A stretch of 15,836 nt of DNA from JBBKWQ01 sp037969115 (GTDB lineage Bacteria > Actinomycetota > Acidimicrobiia > Acidimicrobiales > Ilumatobacteraceae), in contig JBBKWQ010000232.1 of the NCBI GenBank assembly GCA_037969115.1, forward strand, positions 1 through 15,836, read 5' to 3'. The notes under the pieces were generated by a model that did not search any database, was not told where the DNA came from, and saw nothing but the letters and a program-made list of their open reading frames with translations. This document shows positions 1 through 6,934 of this stretch, piece after piece (the stretch's first letter is position 1; each line of letters starts with the position of its first letter). A program made the position numbers and the translations under genes.

Positions 1-483
1 GCCTACGACCGCGCTGTCGCCGACGCTCGAGCGGCGCTCACCGGCGACCCGGCCGGCGTCGCCGCTCTGCTGCACGAGAAAATGGCCGGGCTCGCGATGC
101 AGAAACGCTACGAAGAGGCTGCGAGTATCCGCGACCGACTCTCGGCACTGCTCGGTGCGACGAAACGCCACCAATTGGTCGAGGCGCTTCGATCAGCGCA
201 ACGCGTCGAGGTGCAACGTGGCGACGTCACGTGGTTCGTCGACTCGGCCAGGCTCGTCGACGTCGCCGTGACCGGGGCGGTCGGTCGGGCGTTGCCGGTC
301 GACCCTCCTGCCGAGCTCCTTCCGGGGCGGCCGCTCGACCGCACCCAGATCGACGAGGCTCTGTGTCTCGCCCGATACTTCGAACAGCACGCGGCGCGAC
401 TGCGTGTGACCTCCAGCGATGGCGAATGGCGCTTTCCCATCTCGATCACCGACCAAATTGCTCCACTCCGGAAGACGGCCTGA
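1..483 (+). CDS. C-terminal part of a UVR-motif nuclease (DEDD exonuclease/UvrC-like), 5' truncated by the window
   Basis: The frame is open from base 1 to the TGA at 481-483, so only about the last 160 residues are present. Residues about 22-50 form a UVR (UvrB/UvrC-interaction) helical hairpin: a lysine-methionine start, AMQKRYEEAASIRDRL with the typical F/Y-E-x-A-x-x-[IL]-R-D core, then a short helix. In full UvrC this motif is followed by some 250 residues of RNase H-like domain. Here only about 110 residues follow, which fits the actinobacterial proteins that fuse a DnaQ-type DEDD exonuclease to a GIY-YIG nuclease and end soon after the UVR motif (M. tuberculosis Rv2191 type). Rv2191 lies beside trpD in Mycobacterium, and a trpD lies nearby here too. 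The likely role is DNA repair or processing in the cytoplasm. The catalytic domains are outside the window, so the full architecture is inferred. Confidence 0.75.
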   Translation, partial: AYDRAVADARAALTGDPAGVAALLHEKMAGLAMQKRYEEAASIRDRLSALLGATKRHQLVEALRSAQRVEVQRGDVTWFVDSARLVDVAVTGAVGRALPVDPPAELLPGRPLDRTQIDEALCLARYFEQHAARLRVTSSDGEWRFPISITDQIAPLRKTA

Positions 484-524
484 TCACCACAATCGCTGTT
501 GCACCACCTGAGTAGCGTGCACAT

Positions 525-1211
525 ATGCCGGCACGGAACGAGTTCGGGCAGTTGGTCGGAGATGAACTCCCGGGTTGGGTCGCTCCGCCTCGACCACCCG
601 CCGAGAACATCACCGGTCGCCACGTCAGGCTGGAGCCGCTCGAAGGGGACCGGCATGGCGGCGCCCTGTTCGACGCGTTCACACAGGCACCGGATTCGTT
701 GTGGACATACATGCCATTCGGGCCGTTCGCATCGGTCGAGCAGCTCGCGACCACCATCGACCTCGTACGTGGCTATCCCACCTGGCAACCGTTCGCCGTC
801 GTCGTCGACGATCTTCCCGTCGGCTTCCTGTCGTATCTGCGGATCGATCCGCCCAACGGCTCCATTGAGATCGGCTCGATCGCTTTCCACCCCGACCTCC
901 AACGCACGACCGCAGCGACCGAGACGCTGTATCTCCTCATCAAGTTGTCGTTCGAACTCGGCTACCGGCGGTGCGAATGGAAGTGCGACGATCTGAACCT
1001 GCCGTCACGAGCCGCTGCCGAGCGCCTCGGTTTCGTCTACGAAGGAACGTTCCGACAGGCCACCCACTACAAGGGCCGCAACCGCGATACAGCGTGGTAC
1101 GCAATCATCGATACCGATTGGCCGGCGCTCGATCAGTCCTTTCGGACGTGGCTCGACGACGACAACTTCGACGAGGCGGGACATCAGTTGGCACCCCTGC
1201 GACCACGCTGA
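525..1211 (+). CDS. GNAT-family N-acetyltransferase, RimJ/RimL type
   Basis: The 228-residue protein has the RimJ/RimL layout: an N-terminal strand with the GRHVRLEPL motif (about residues 32-40), a central acetyl-CoA region around LQRTTAATETLYLLIKL (about 126-142), and a C-terminal segment ending in ERLGFVYEGTFR (about 167-178) followed by GRNRDTAWYAI. The last two motifs are typical of the large group of GNAT enzymes related to yeast YIR042C, which transfer acetyl from acetyl-CoA to an amine. The substrate (ribosomal protein N-terminus, antibiotic or small amine) cannot be told from the sequence. The ATG at 525 is chosen because the N-terminal residues are family-like. There is no clear Shine-Dalgarno, and a TAGCGT box lies six bases upstream, so a leaderless transcript is possible. 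The gene is 41 bases downstream of the nuclease and ends two bases before a small hairpin. Confidence 0.85.
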   Translation: MPARNEFGQLVGDELPGWVAPPRPPAENITGRHVRLEPLEGDRHGGALFDAFTQAPDSLWTYMPFGPFASVEQLATTIDLVRGYPTWQPFAVVVDDLPVGFLSYLRIDPPNGSIEIGSIAFHPDLQRTTAATETLYLLIKLSFELGYRRCEWKCDDLNLPSRAAAERLGFVYEGTFRQATHYKGRNRDTAWYAIIDTDWPALDQSFRTWLDDDNFDEAGHQLAPLRPR

Positions 1212-1213
1212 CC

Positions 1214-1227
1214 ACCTCGAACGAGGT
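1214..1227 (+). terminator. small hairpin after the acetyltransferase stop, possible 3'-end signal
   Basis: ACCTCGAACGAGGT is a perfect inverted repeat (ACCTC, loop GAAC, GAGGT, or six pairs with a two-base loop). It starts two bases after the TGA at 1209-1211. No T-run follows, so it could act as a weak terminator, an mRNA-stabilising stem or a DNA site. It lies 44 bases before the next start codon on the same strand. Confidence 0.35.
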
Positions 1228-1271
1228 CGTCATCGCCTCACCACGTATCAATCGACCGAGTAGCCGCTCAG

Positions 1272-1799
1272 ATGGGTATGACCTCGGCGACTGGTGGACT
1301 GCTGACTGCGCTCGGACTCATCGTCGTGCTGGCCGGGCTCGACCTCCTCTCCGCGCTGTTCGCGAAGGAGTGGAGCGTGCACAAGAGTTGGTGGCTCCTC
1401 GCCGCCGGACTGCTGTGCACCATCGTCATCTACGTGGTGTTCGCGCTCGGTTTGAAAGTCGTCGAGATGTCGACACTCGCTTTCGGATGGATCATCGTGG
1501 TCGAGTCCGGCATCGTCATCGCCGAGCGGGTGCGCTACGGCCAGTCGTTGCCGGTCGGAAAGTGGTTCGCAATCGCCGGGCTGATGATCCTGCAGGGCTA
1601 CTTGCTGCTGGGCCCGTCATCGGCCGATGCGTCGACCAGTACCGGGCCCTCGTGGTCGATGGTCAAGACCTTGGCACCTCCCGAGGCAGGAAGTGCTGCG
1701 GCGATCGAGGCCGCCTCGGACGCGTCGCACAGTATGCCGATCGTCGGACCGCTGCCCGACAGCCACGCTGCCCATGCGCCCGCGTCGAGAGCCTGCTGA
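1272..1799 (+). CDS. small four-helix membrane protein, SMR/EamA-like, with an extended tail antisense to thrB
   Basis: The 175-residue frame starts at ATG 1272. Hydrophobic stretches at about residues 8-29, 37-58, 61-80 and 92-112 predict four membrane helices within the first 115 residues. That is the size and layout of small multidrug resistance (SMR) transporters; the stretch around KVVEMSTLAFGWII and the segment before the last helix (LPVGKWFAIAGLMIL) resemble SMR helix 3 to helix 4. The membrane-embedded glutamate of SMR helix 1 is not clearly present; an aspartate lies nearby. Residues after about 113 are low-complexity (Ser/Ala/Pro) and are read from the antisense of thrB, overlapping it from 1598 to 1799, so this tail may be a read-on after loss of an earlier stop. 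A second ATG at 1278 is equally possible. Transport function is a family-level guess; the membrane topology is more secure. Confidence 0.6.
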   Translation: MGMTSATGGLLTALGLIVVLAGLDLLSALFAKEWSVHKSWWLLAAGLLCTIVIYVVFALGLKVVEMSTLAFGWIIVVESGIVIAERVRYGQSLPVGKWFAIAGLMILQGYLLLGPSSADASTSTGPSWSMVKTLAPPEAGSAAAIEAASDASHSMPIVGPLPDSHAAHAPASRAC

Positions 1800-2467
1800 A
1801 TTGCTGCCCTGCCGTCGGGCACGTCGCCGAGGCGGTGCTGCTGATGCAGCCGGTCTTCCGTGGCGTCGCGCAGAAGTGTCGAGTCACCCGTAACACACGC
1901 GGCGACGAACAGCGCCGCCCGACCGATGTTGAACGCAGCATCGGCGAGCGGAACCAACTGCGGGAGGGTCCCACGCGAGTGTTCGGTCGATGTGGTCACG
2001 GGTGGGATCCACGCGATGAATGCCGGGTCGAATCCGAGTGGCACCGACGTGGCACGCCCGCCGGCCGCGACGATCAAACCGCCGAACAAGGAGGCCCCGA
2101 CATTGTCGGCGTGACCCTCGAGCGAACTCGTCAGCTCGAGCACTTCGTCGCGCACCGCCGCCGACGAGAGTGCGGCTTCGCCGTCGCGCTGCACATGAGC
2201 CACCAGTGCACCCGCGACACGCACACTGCCGGAAAACCCGAGGCCGCGACCCATAGGGATGTTCGTGCGCACCCAGATCGGTCCGTCTCCCCCGCTGCGG
2301 AGGAACGCGATCGTGGCCGGATGACCGCCTTCGGCGATGTGTGCTCTCGGAGGGGGTTCACCGACACCGACATCGGCGTACAGGCTCACGGCCAGCCCGA
2401 GCGTGTCGAATCCGGCGCCCAGATTGGCTGACGATGCAGGCGCACGGACGGCACACGACGACGCCAT
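1598..2467 (-). CDS. thrB: homoserine kinase
   Basis: This is a GHMP-superfamily kinase of 289 residues. It phosphorylates L-homoserine with ATP to O-phosphohomoserine in threonine synthesis, in the cytosol. Visible motifs from the ATG at 2467: RAPASSANLGAGFD (8-21), the ATP-binding loop PMGRGLGFSGS (71-81; the usual GLGSS is GLGFS here), EGHADNVGAS (117-126), a TSTEHSRGTLP substrate segment (159-169), EDRLHQQHR (204-212) and a third GHMP motif WLSGSGPTIG near residue 225-235. Length matches the family (about 290-310). The start ATG overlaps the trpD stop as TGATG, so the two genes are probably translationally coupled; a GTG one codon upstream (2470) is the alternative. The 3' end overlaps the convergent membrane-protein frame by 202 bases. 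Finding thrB directly after trpD, rather than after thrC or hom, is unusual. Confidence 0.93.
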   Translation of the reverse strand: MASSCAVRAPASSANLGAGFDTLGLAVSLYADVGVGEPPPRAHIAEGGHPATIAFLRSGGDGPIWVRTNIPMGRGLGFSGSVRVAGALVAHVQRDGEAALSSAAVRDEVLELTSSLEGHADNVGASLFGGLIVAAGGRATSVPLGFDPAFIAWIPPVTTSTEHSRGTLPQLVPLADAAFNIGRAALFVAACVTGDSTLLRDATEDRLHQQHRLGDVPDGRAAIQQALDAGAWAAWLSGSGPTIGILCDASEAASIAAALPASGGAKVLTIDHEGPVLVDASADDGPSSK

Positions 2468-3528
2468 CACGATGCACTTCGGGCGGCGAGTTCCCGAGTG
2501 ACTTCCGCGACTGCATCGAGCGTCGCCGCCGCCTGACCCGAATCGATGCTGGTGCCGGCCAACTCGATTCCCGCGGCGAGGTCGACCGAACGACCTGCGA
2601 TGACGAGGGCCGCACCAGCATTCAGCACCACGATGTCACGATGTGGACCGCGGTCGCCGGCAAGCACTCGACGGACCGCGTCGGCGTTCTCGTCGCGATC
2701 GCCGCCGACGAGTGCCGCTGGGGTGACCCGTGGCATGTCGTAGTCGACCGCGTCGACCGTGAACCGGGTGACGTTCCCGCCCGAGAGAGCTGTCACGGTC
2801 GACGGAGCCGTGGTGCTCAGCTCGTCGAGGCCGTCACCGTGCACGATCCATGCGTCGGTGACGCCGTGTCGTTGCATGGGGACGAGCATTCGGTCGGCGT
2901 AGCTCGCCACCGCCACTCCGATCAATCGACGTCGTACCAATCCGGGGTTCGCCATCGGCCCGAGCATGTTGAACACAGTCGGAATCCCGATCTCGCGACG
3001 AGATGGAGCGGCAAATCGGAACGCGGGGTGGAAGCGCGGAGCGAAGCAGAACCCGAACCCGGTCCGATCGACGGATTCCTTCACCGCTTCGGGCGACAGC
3101 TCCACGGCAAGACCGAGCGTCTCGAGCACATCGGCAGTACCGCACTTCGACGACGCCGCGCGTGCTCCGTGTTTGCAGACCGGCACGCCGGCGGCGGCGA
3201 CCACGAGCGCCGCCATCGTCGACACGTTGATCGAATTCGACTGGTCACCACCGGTGCCGACCACGTCGAGTGCGGTGGACCGCTGATGTTCGGTGAGCGG
3301 AACGATGGCTGCCTCCGCGAGCGCGGCACCGAGCAAGCCGGTGAGCTCGTCGGCCGTCTCACCCTTGGCGCGCAGTGCCACCACGAACCCGATGAGTTGA
3401 GCAGGGGTCGCGTCTCCGCTGAGGATCGTGGCCATCGCAGCTCGCGCTTGATCCTCGGTGAGATCCTCGCGGTCGAGCAGCTGCGTCAGGAGCGCGGGCC
3501 ACCCCCCGAATCGGTCGAGTTCAGACAT
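2467..3528 (-). CDS. trpD: anthranilate phosphoribosyltransferase
   Basis: This enzyme transfers the phosphoribosyl group of PRPP to anthranilate, the second committed step of tryptophan synthesis. With the ATG at 3528 it has 353 residues, normal for TrpD. Motifs: the PRPP-binding GTGGDQSNSINVST (91-104), KHGARAASSKCGTADVLE (119-136) and the anthranilate-pocket segment with RREIGIPTVFNMLGPMANPG in the middle of the protein. The usual KHGNRA is KHGARA here: the conserved asparagine that contacts anthranilate in characterised enzymes is alanine. A TTG seven codons upstream (3549) could also start the protein, but it lies only three bases after the whiB stop; the ATG gives the more family-like N-terminus (MSELDRFGGWPALL). 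The gene is sandwiched between whiB (24 bases) and thrB (TGATG overlap), suggesting one leftward transcript. Confidence 0.93.
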   Translation of the reverse strand: MSELDRFGGWPALLTQLLDREDLTEDQARAAMATILSGDATPAQLIGFVVALRAKGETADELTGLLGAALAEAAIVPLTEHQRSTALDVVGTGGDQSNSINVSTMAALVVAAAGVPVCKHGARAASSKCGTADVLETLGLAVELSPEAVKESVDRTGFGFCFAPRFHPAFRFAAPSRREIGIPTVFNMLGPMANPGLVRRRLIGVAVASYADRMLVPMQRHGVTDAWIVHGDGLDELSTTAPSTVTALSGGNVTRFTVDAVDYDMPRVTPAALVGGDRDENADAVRRVLAGDRGPHRDIVVLNAGAALVIAGRSVDLAAGIELAGTSIDSGQAAATLDAVAEVTRELAARSAS

Positions 3529-3552
3529 TCCGCCGACACTAGGCGGCAAGAG

Positions 3553-3792
3553 TCAGGCAGAGCGACGCCGTTGGCGCAGGATGCGCCGCCGTTCGCGCTC
3601 GGTTGCGCCTCCCCAGACGCCCACCTTCTCACGGAACGTCAGCGCGTGCTCGAGACAGGCAGTCTTCACGTGGCACTGCTCGCAGACGCGTTGAGCGACC
3701 TCTGCCTCTTCGTCATTGTCCGGATAGAAGATCGTGGCGTCGAGCCCGCGGCATTCGCCGAGCATCCGCCATTCCAATTCGTGAGCTGACAC
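3553..3792 (-). CDS. WhiB-family iron-sulfur transcriptional regulator
   Basis: The protein has 79 residues and the complete WhiB signature: four cysteines C14, C37, C40 and C46 (C-x22-C-x2-C-x5-C), which bind a [4Fe-4S] cluster in studied members, the GVWGG turn at 58-62, and a basic C-terminal tail (RERRRILRQRRRSA). WhiB proteins act with the primary sigma factor and sense redox or nitric oxide, or control development and resistance genes. Start GTG at 3792 is preceded by a G-rich stretch (GGGGGG, nine bases upstream) that can serve as ribosome-binding site. A TGTCA-type dyad lies about 30 bases upstream. The following genes, trpD and thrB, lie on the same strand with almost no gap, which is an unusual neighbourhood for WhiB. 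Which WhiB subtype it is cannot be decided here. Confidence 0.93.
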   Translation of the reverse strand: MSAHELEWRMLGECRGLDATIFYPDNDEEAEVAQRVCEQCHVKTACLEHALTFREKVGVWGGATERERRRILRQRRRSA

Positions 3793-3820
3793 CGTATTCG
3801 GCCCCCCAATTACTGGTCGC

Positions 3821-3834
3821 TGTCAGGGCTGACA
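3821..3834 (-). promoter_or_regulatory. inverted repeat upstream of whiB, candidate operator
   Basis: TGTCAGGGCTGACA is a perfect 6-2-6 dyad in the 76-base gap between the glpC-like stop and the whiB start. The eight-base word GCTGACAC occurs at its edge (3828-3835) and again over the whiB start codon (3785-3792), giving a third half-site. This is a plausible regulator site for whiB. Dyad and repeat are seen directly; regulation is inferred. No convincing -35/-10 pair could be fixed by eye. Confidence 0.45.
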
Positions 3835-3868
3835 CTAGAACGACGACGGCGGTTTGGCCAGGGGAATC

Positions 3869-5173
3869 TCAGCCTTCGTCGGAGATGCCGTACGCGCGGG
3901 CCATCACGGACAACGGGTGCAGGGGTGTCTTTCCGGTCTGTTCGGTGATCGCCGTGTTGGCGAGGTGGCAGTCGCCCGTGACGATGTCGCCACCGGCGTC
4001 GCTGATCAACCCGCCGAGTTCGCGGGCGATGGGGATCGAGATCTGGTCGTTCTCGGAGCGGATGCCCCACAGGCCGTCGATGCCCGAACACTGTTGCACC
4101 AGCTTGACCTTCGCCCCGGTGAGCTTCATCAGGTCGCGGCTAGCGAAACCGATGGTCTGGGCACGGAGGTGACACGACGCGTGGTAGGTGATCGACCGGT
4201 ACGTTTCGCCGATGAACTGCGTGTCGAGTCGGGTGCCGCCACCTTGGTGCAGGTTCAACAGGTATTCCGATGCGTCGTACGTGTGTTCCGCCACCAACTC
4301 GGCATCCGCACCCCCGACATAGTCGAGATAGTCCTTCCTGAGCACATAGCTGCACGTTGGCTGCGGTACCACGATGTCGGTGCCCTTGCGGACCTCGCAA
4401 GCCAGGATCCTGACGTTCTTCTCTGCAACGTTCGTGAAACGCGCGAGATCGCCGGAATGGAGCCAGGGCGCACCGCAACAACCGGCGTCGGAGTTGGAGC
4501 ACTCGACGCCGTTGCGTTCGTACACGTGGACGAGATCCTTGCCGATCTTGGTCTCCTGGTACTCGACGACGCAGGTCGGGAAGACCGTGACCCGACCTTG
4601 GCGATTCGTGAAGGTCGGGTGCACCCGATTCTTGAACCAGGTCGAGAACCGCTGCTTGGCAAAGAGCGGCAAGAGCCGAACAGCGGACACGCCGGTCACG
4701 GCCGAGACGGCCTGCCGGAGCAACGACCCCCGCTTGGCACCGACGACTTGGTTGGCAACCGGAGCCGCCAGGTTGGCGACCGTCCCGATCAGATCGGGTC
4801 GGCTCAGAACCTGCGAAGTGACTCGACGCCTCAGCGACACCTGTCCGGTCGCATGCCGCATGGCCTGCGCTCTCAGCATCAGCCTGGGGAAATCGAGCGC
4901 CCGTTCGTGTCGGCCCGGGGTGTACGGACAGCTCACCGCACAGAGCTTGCACTGGAAACACTCGTCGATGACCTGGTCCTGCTGCGTCGACGTGAGCCGA
5001 CCGGCGTCGTGATCGTCGCGCTGGTCGATCATGTCGAACAGCGTGGGGAATGCGGTGCAGAACTTGGTGCAGAGCCGACACGCGTGACACAGGTCGTGGA
5101 CCCGTGTGAGTTCGTTGCGGACATCGGCCTCGTCGAGATACGCCGCGTGCTTCGGGTCATAGGTGATGGTCAT
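3869..5173 (-). CDS. glpC: GlpC-like iron-sulfur subunit (anaerobic glycerol-3-phosphate dehydrogenase subunit C / HdrB-related CCG protein)
   Basis: The protein has 434 residues. The N-terminal half has two ferredoxin-type [4Fe-4S] motifs: C29-x2-C32-x2-C35-x3-C39 and C72-x2-C75-x2-C78-x3-C82-P. The C-terminal half has two cysteine-rich CCG domains. The first is canonical (PTCVVEY, then DAGCCGAPW, then PTCSYVL); the second has QCSGIDGLWG where E. coli GlpC has CCGIAGTYG. Such proteins pass electrons from a flavin dehydrogenase to the membrane quinone pool. The ATG at 5173 has a good ribosome-binding site (CGGAG, eight bases upstream, plus-strand 5182-5186). The frame stays open far upstream, but that part is antisense to glpD and is not coding. 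No GlpA or GlpB is present; the divergent neighbours are a GlpD-type and a second FAD enzyme, either of which might be the electron donor. The name glpC is by family resemblance. Confidence 0.85.
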   Translation of the reverse strand: MTITYDPKHAAYLDEADVRNELTRVHDLCHACRLCTKFCTAFPTLFDMIDQRDDHDAGRLTSTQQDQVIDECFQCKLCAVSCPYTPGRHERALDFPRLMLRAQAMRHATGQVSLRRRVTSQVLSRPDLIGTVANLAAPVANQVVGAKRGSLLRQAVSAVTGVSAVRLLPLFAKQRFSTWFKNRVHPTFTNRQGRVTVFPTCVVEYQETKIGKDLVHVYERNGVECSNSDAGCCGAPWLHSGDLARFTNVAEKNVRILACEVRKGTDIVVPQPTCSYVLRKDYLDYVGGADAELVAEHTYDASEYLLNLHQGGGTRLDTQFIGETYRSITYHASCHLRAQTIGFASRDLMKLTGAKVKLVQQCSGIDGLWGIRSENDQISIPIARELGGLISDAGGDIVTGDCHLANTAITEQTGKTPLHPLSVMARAYGISDEG

Positions 5174-5299
5174 GGCGACAACTCCGTGTGCGGGACGTCG
5201 ATGGGGTCCGACGACGCGTCGATCTTGACACTCTTCCATCGTTCCATCGTGCAGAGGGCGGGTCGCGCCGCCCACCACGCTGCGTCCTAGCATGGCTCG
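5174..5299. promoter_or_regulatory. divergent intergenic region between glpC-like and glpD-like genes
   Basis: These 126 bases must carry both promoters. Seen: the glpC ribosome-binding site (5182-5186); a perfect 10-base palindrome CGACGCGTCG (5212-5221); a consensus-like TTGACA (5225-5230) in the rightward sense but without a good -10 at normal distance; a tandem repeat of TTCCATCG (5234-5249); and a TAGCAT box (5288-5293) six bases before the GTG at 5300, compatible with a leaderless glpD transcript. The palindrome and the tandem repeat are candidate regulator sites. Function is inferred. Confidence 0.45.
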
Positions 5300-6934
5300 G
5301 TGCCCTCCACCCCGTTCCACCGAGCCGACATGCTCGAACGGCTCGCTGTCGAGGAGTTCGACGTTCTCGTGGTCGGTGGCGGCATCACGGGCGTCGGCGT
5401 CGCACTCGACGCGGCGACGCGTGGCCTTCGCACCGCACTCGTCGAACGCGACGATTTCGCCAGCGGCACGTCGTCGAAGAGTTCCAAGCTCATCCACGGC
5501 GGCCTGCGGTATCTCCAGCAGGGTGACGTCAAGCTCGTGTACCAGGCGCTGCGAGAGCGCCAGCGGCTGTTGCGGAACGCCCCCCATCTCGTCTCGATCC
5601 TGCCCTTCCTGATTCCGGTGCTCACCCGCGACAGCGTCGTGTCGAAGAAGATCTCGAAGGCGCTCGGATCGGCGATGTGGTTGTACGACCTCAGCGGCGG
5701 TTGGCGGATCGGCAAACGGCACCGACGTCTCGACGCAGAAGAGACCTTCACCCATTTCCCGACCCTGCCGCCCCACAAGGTCTCGTCCGGATTCCTGTAC
5801 TACGACGCCACCGCCGACGACGCCCGCCTCACGCTCACCATCGCCCAGACAGCAGCCGATGAAGGCGCGGTCGTGGTCAACCGTTGCGAGGTCGTGCAGA
5901 TCTCGACCGGCGCATCCGGTCGCGCTGACGGGGCCGTCGTTCGTCACAACGGCGTCGACACCCACGTACGGGCTCGAGTCGTCGTCGCCGCGGCCGGGGT
6001 GTGGTCCGACCACGTTCGTCGGCTCGACGAAGGACAGCAACCCGATTCCATTCGACCGGCCAAGGGTGTTCACATCACGATTCCATGGGACAAGGTTCGC
6101 AACGACGTCGCCGTCGTCATCTCGGTACCGGGTGACAAACGCAGCCTGTTCATCACACCGTGGAACACGCGCGACGACGGGTCGTTCACACACGTGTATG
6201 TCGGAACGACCGACACCGACTACGACGGCCCGCTCGACGACCCGCAGTGCGACGGCACCGACATCGATTACATCCTCGGCACCCTGAACAACTCGCTCAC
6301 CACATCGGTATCGCGTGCCGACATCACGGGCACCTGGGCTGGGCTCCGCCCGCTCGTCAAGGCCGCGGCGTCGGGTCGCACCGCTGACCTGTCGAGACAC
6401 CATCGCGTCGAAGTGAGCGACGCCGGTGTCATCCGTGTGACCGGCGGAAAGCTCACTACATACCGCGAAATGGCCCAGGACGCAGTCGACGAGGCGCTGC
6501 GACAACTCGGCGCGAAGGCGCGATGCCGTACCGCCCGTTTGCCACTCCGCGGGGCGCCGCGTGGCGCTGACCGCAGTTCCGGCGATCGCCTCACTCGCCG
6601 GTACGGTACGGCCGCCACGCAGATCGCCCGCCTCATCGAGGTCGATGCCTCGCTGGGGAATCCGCTCGTAGCCGGGCTCGCGTACACGCGAGCCGAAGCA
6701 GTGCACGCGGCGCGACACGAGATGGCACTCACCCTCTGCGACGTCTTACTCCGTCGGACCCGGGCTCACCTCGAAGATCGGACGGCCTGCCTCGATGCGG
6801 CGCCGGCCGTCGCGGAACTGCTCGCCGGCGAACTGGGATGGGACTCCGCCGAGCAGGCCGCTCAGCTGCACGAGTACCACACGATCTGCGATGCAGAGAT
6901 CACAGCCGCGATACCTTCGGAGCGCACGTCATGA
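5300..6934 (+). CDS. glpD: FAD-dependent glycerol-3-phosphate dehydrogenase
   Basis: This 544-residue flavoprotein oxidises sn-glycerol-3-phosphate to dihydroxyacetone phosphate and feeds electrons to the respiratory chain, normally at the membrane surface. Motifs: the FAD dinucleotide fold GGGITGVG (26-33) ending in the acidic E48-R, the family block TSSKSSKLIHGGLRYL (56-71), TGTWAGLRPL in the substrate domain and the C-terminal FAD contact GVIRVTGGKLTTYREM followed by a helical DAO_C domain. Length fits GlpD (about 500-580). The GTG at 5300 gives MPSTPFHRADMLERLAVEEFD, typical of actinobacterial GlpD; the ATG at 5330 is the alternative. The stop overlaps the next start (ATGA, 6931-6934), so it is coupled to the FAD oxidase. 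No residue loss was noticed. Confidence 0.94.
   Translation: MPSTPFHRADMLERLAVEEFDVLVVGGGITGVGVALDAATRGLRTALVERDDFASGTSSKSSKLIHGGLRYLQQGDVKLVYQALRERQRLLRNAPHLVSILPFLIPVLTRDSVVSKKISKALGSAMWLYDLSGGWRIGKRHRRLDAEETFTHFPTLPPHKVSSGFLYYDATADDARLTLTIAQTAADEGAVVVNRCEVVQISTGASGRADGAVVRHNGVDTHVRARVVVAAAGVWSDHVRRLDEGQQPDSIRPAKGVHITIPWDKVRNDVAVVISVPGDKRSLFITPWNTRDDGSFTHVYVGTTDTDYDGPLDDPQCDGTDIDYILGTLNNSLTTSVSRADITGTWAGLRPLVKAAASGRTADLSRHHRVEVSDAGVIRVTGGKLTTYREMAQDAVDEALRQLGAKARCRTARLPLRGAPRGADRSSGDRLTRRYGTAATQIARLIEVDASLGNPLVAGLAYTRAEAVHAARHEMALTLCDVLLRRTRAHLEDRTACLDAAPAVAELLAGELGWDSAEQAAQLHEYHTICDAEITAAIPSERTS

Noticed and set aside
1..483. Canonical UvrC for the left-edge gene
   Set aside because: The UVR motif is followed by only about 110 residues, too few for the C-terminal RNase H-like and HhH domains of UvrC.
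2341..3789. 482-residue open frame on the plus strand
   Set aside because: It covers the antisense of trpD and whiB, both with clear family motifs; no domain is seen in the plus-strand product.
5234..5249. Tandem TTCCATCG repeat as a CRISPR or larger repeat array
   Set aside because: Only two eight-base copies without spacers are present; at most it is a regulator site.
3854..5290. 478-residue open frame on the plus strand
   Set aside because: It is antisense to the glpC-like gene and shows only low-complexity shadow sequence.
5174..6718. Upstream extension of the glpC-like frame on the minus strand to a 949-residue protein
   Set aside because: The extension is antisense to the well-supported glpD gene, has no recognisable domain, and a proper ribosome-binding site plus ATG exists at 5173.
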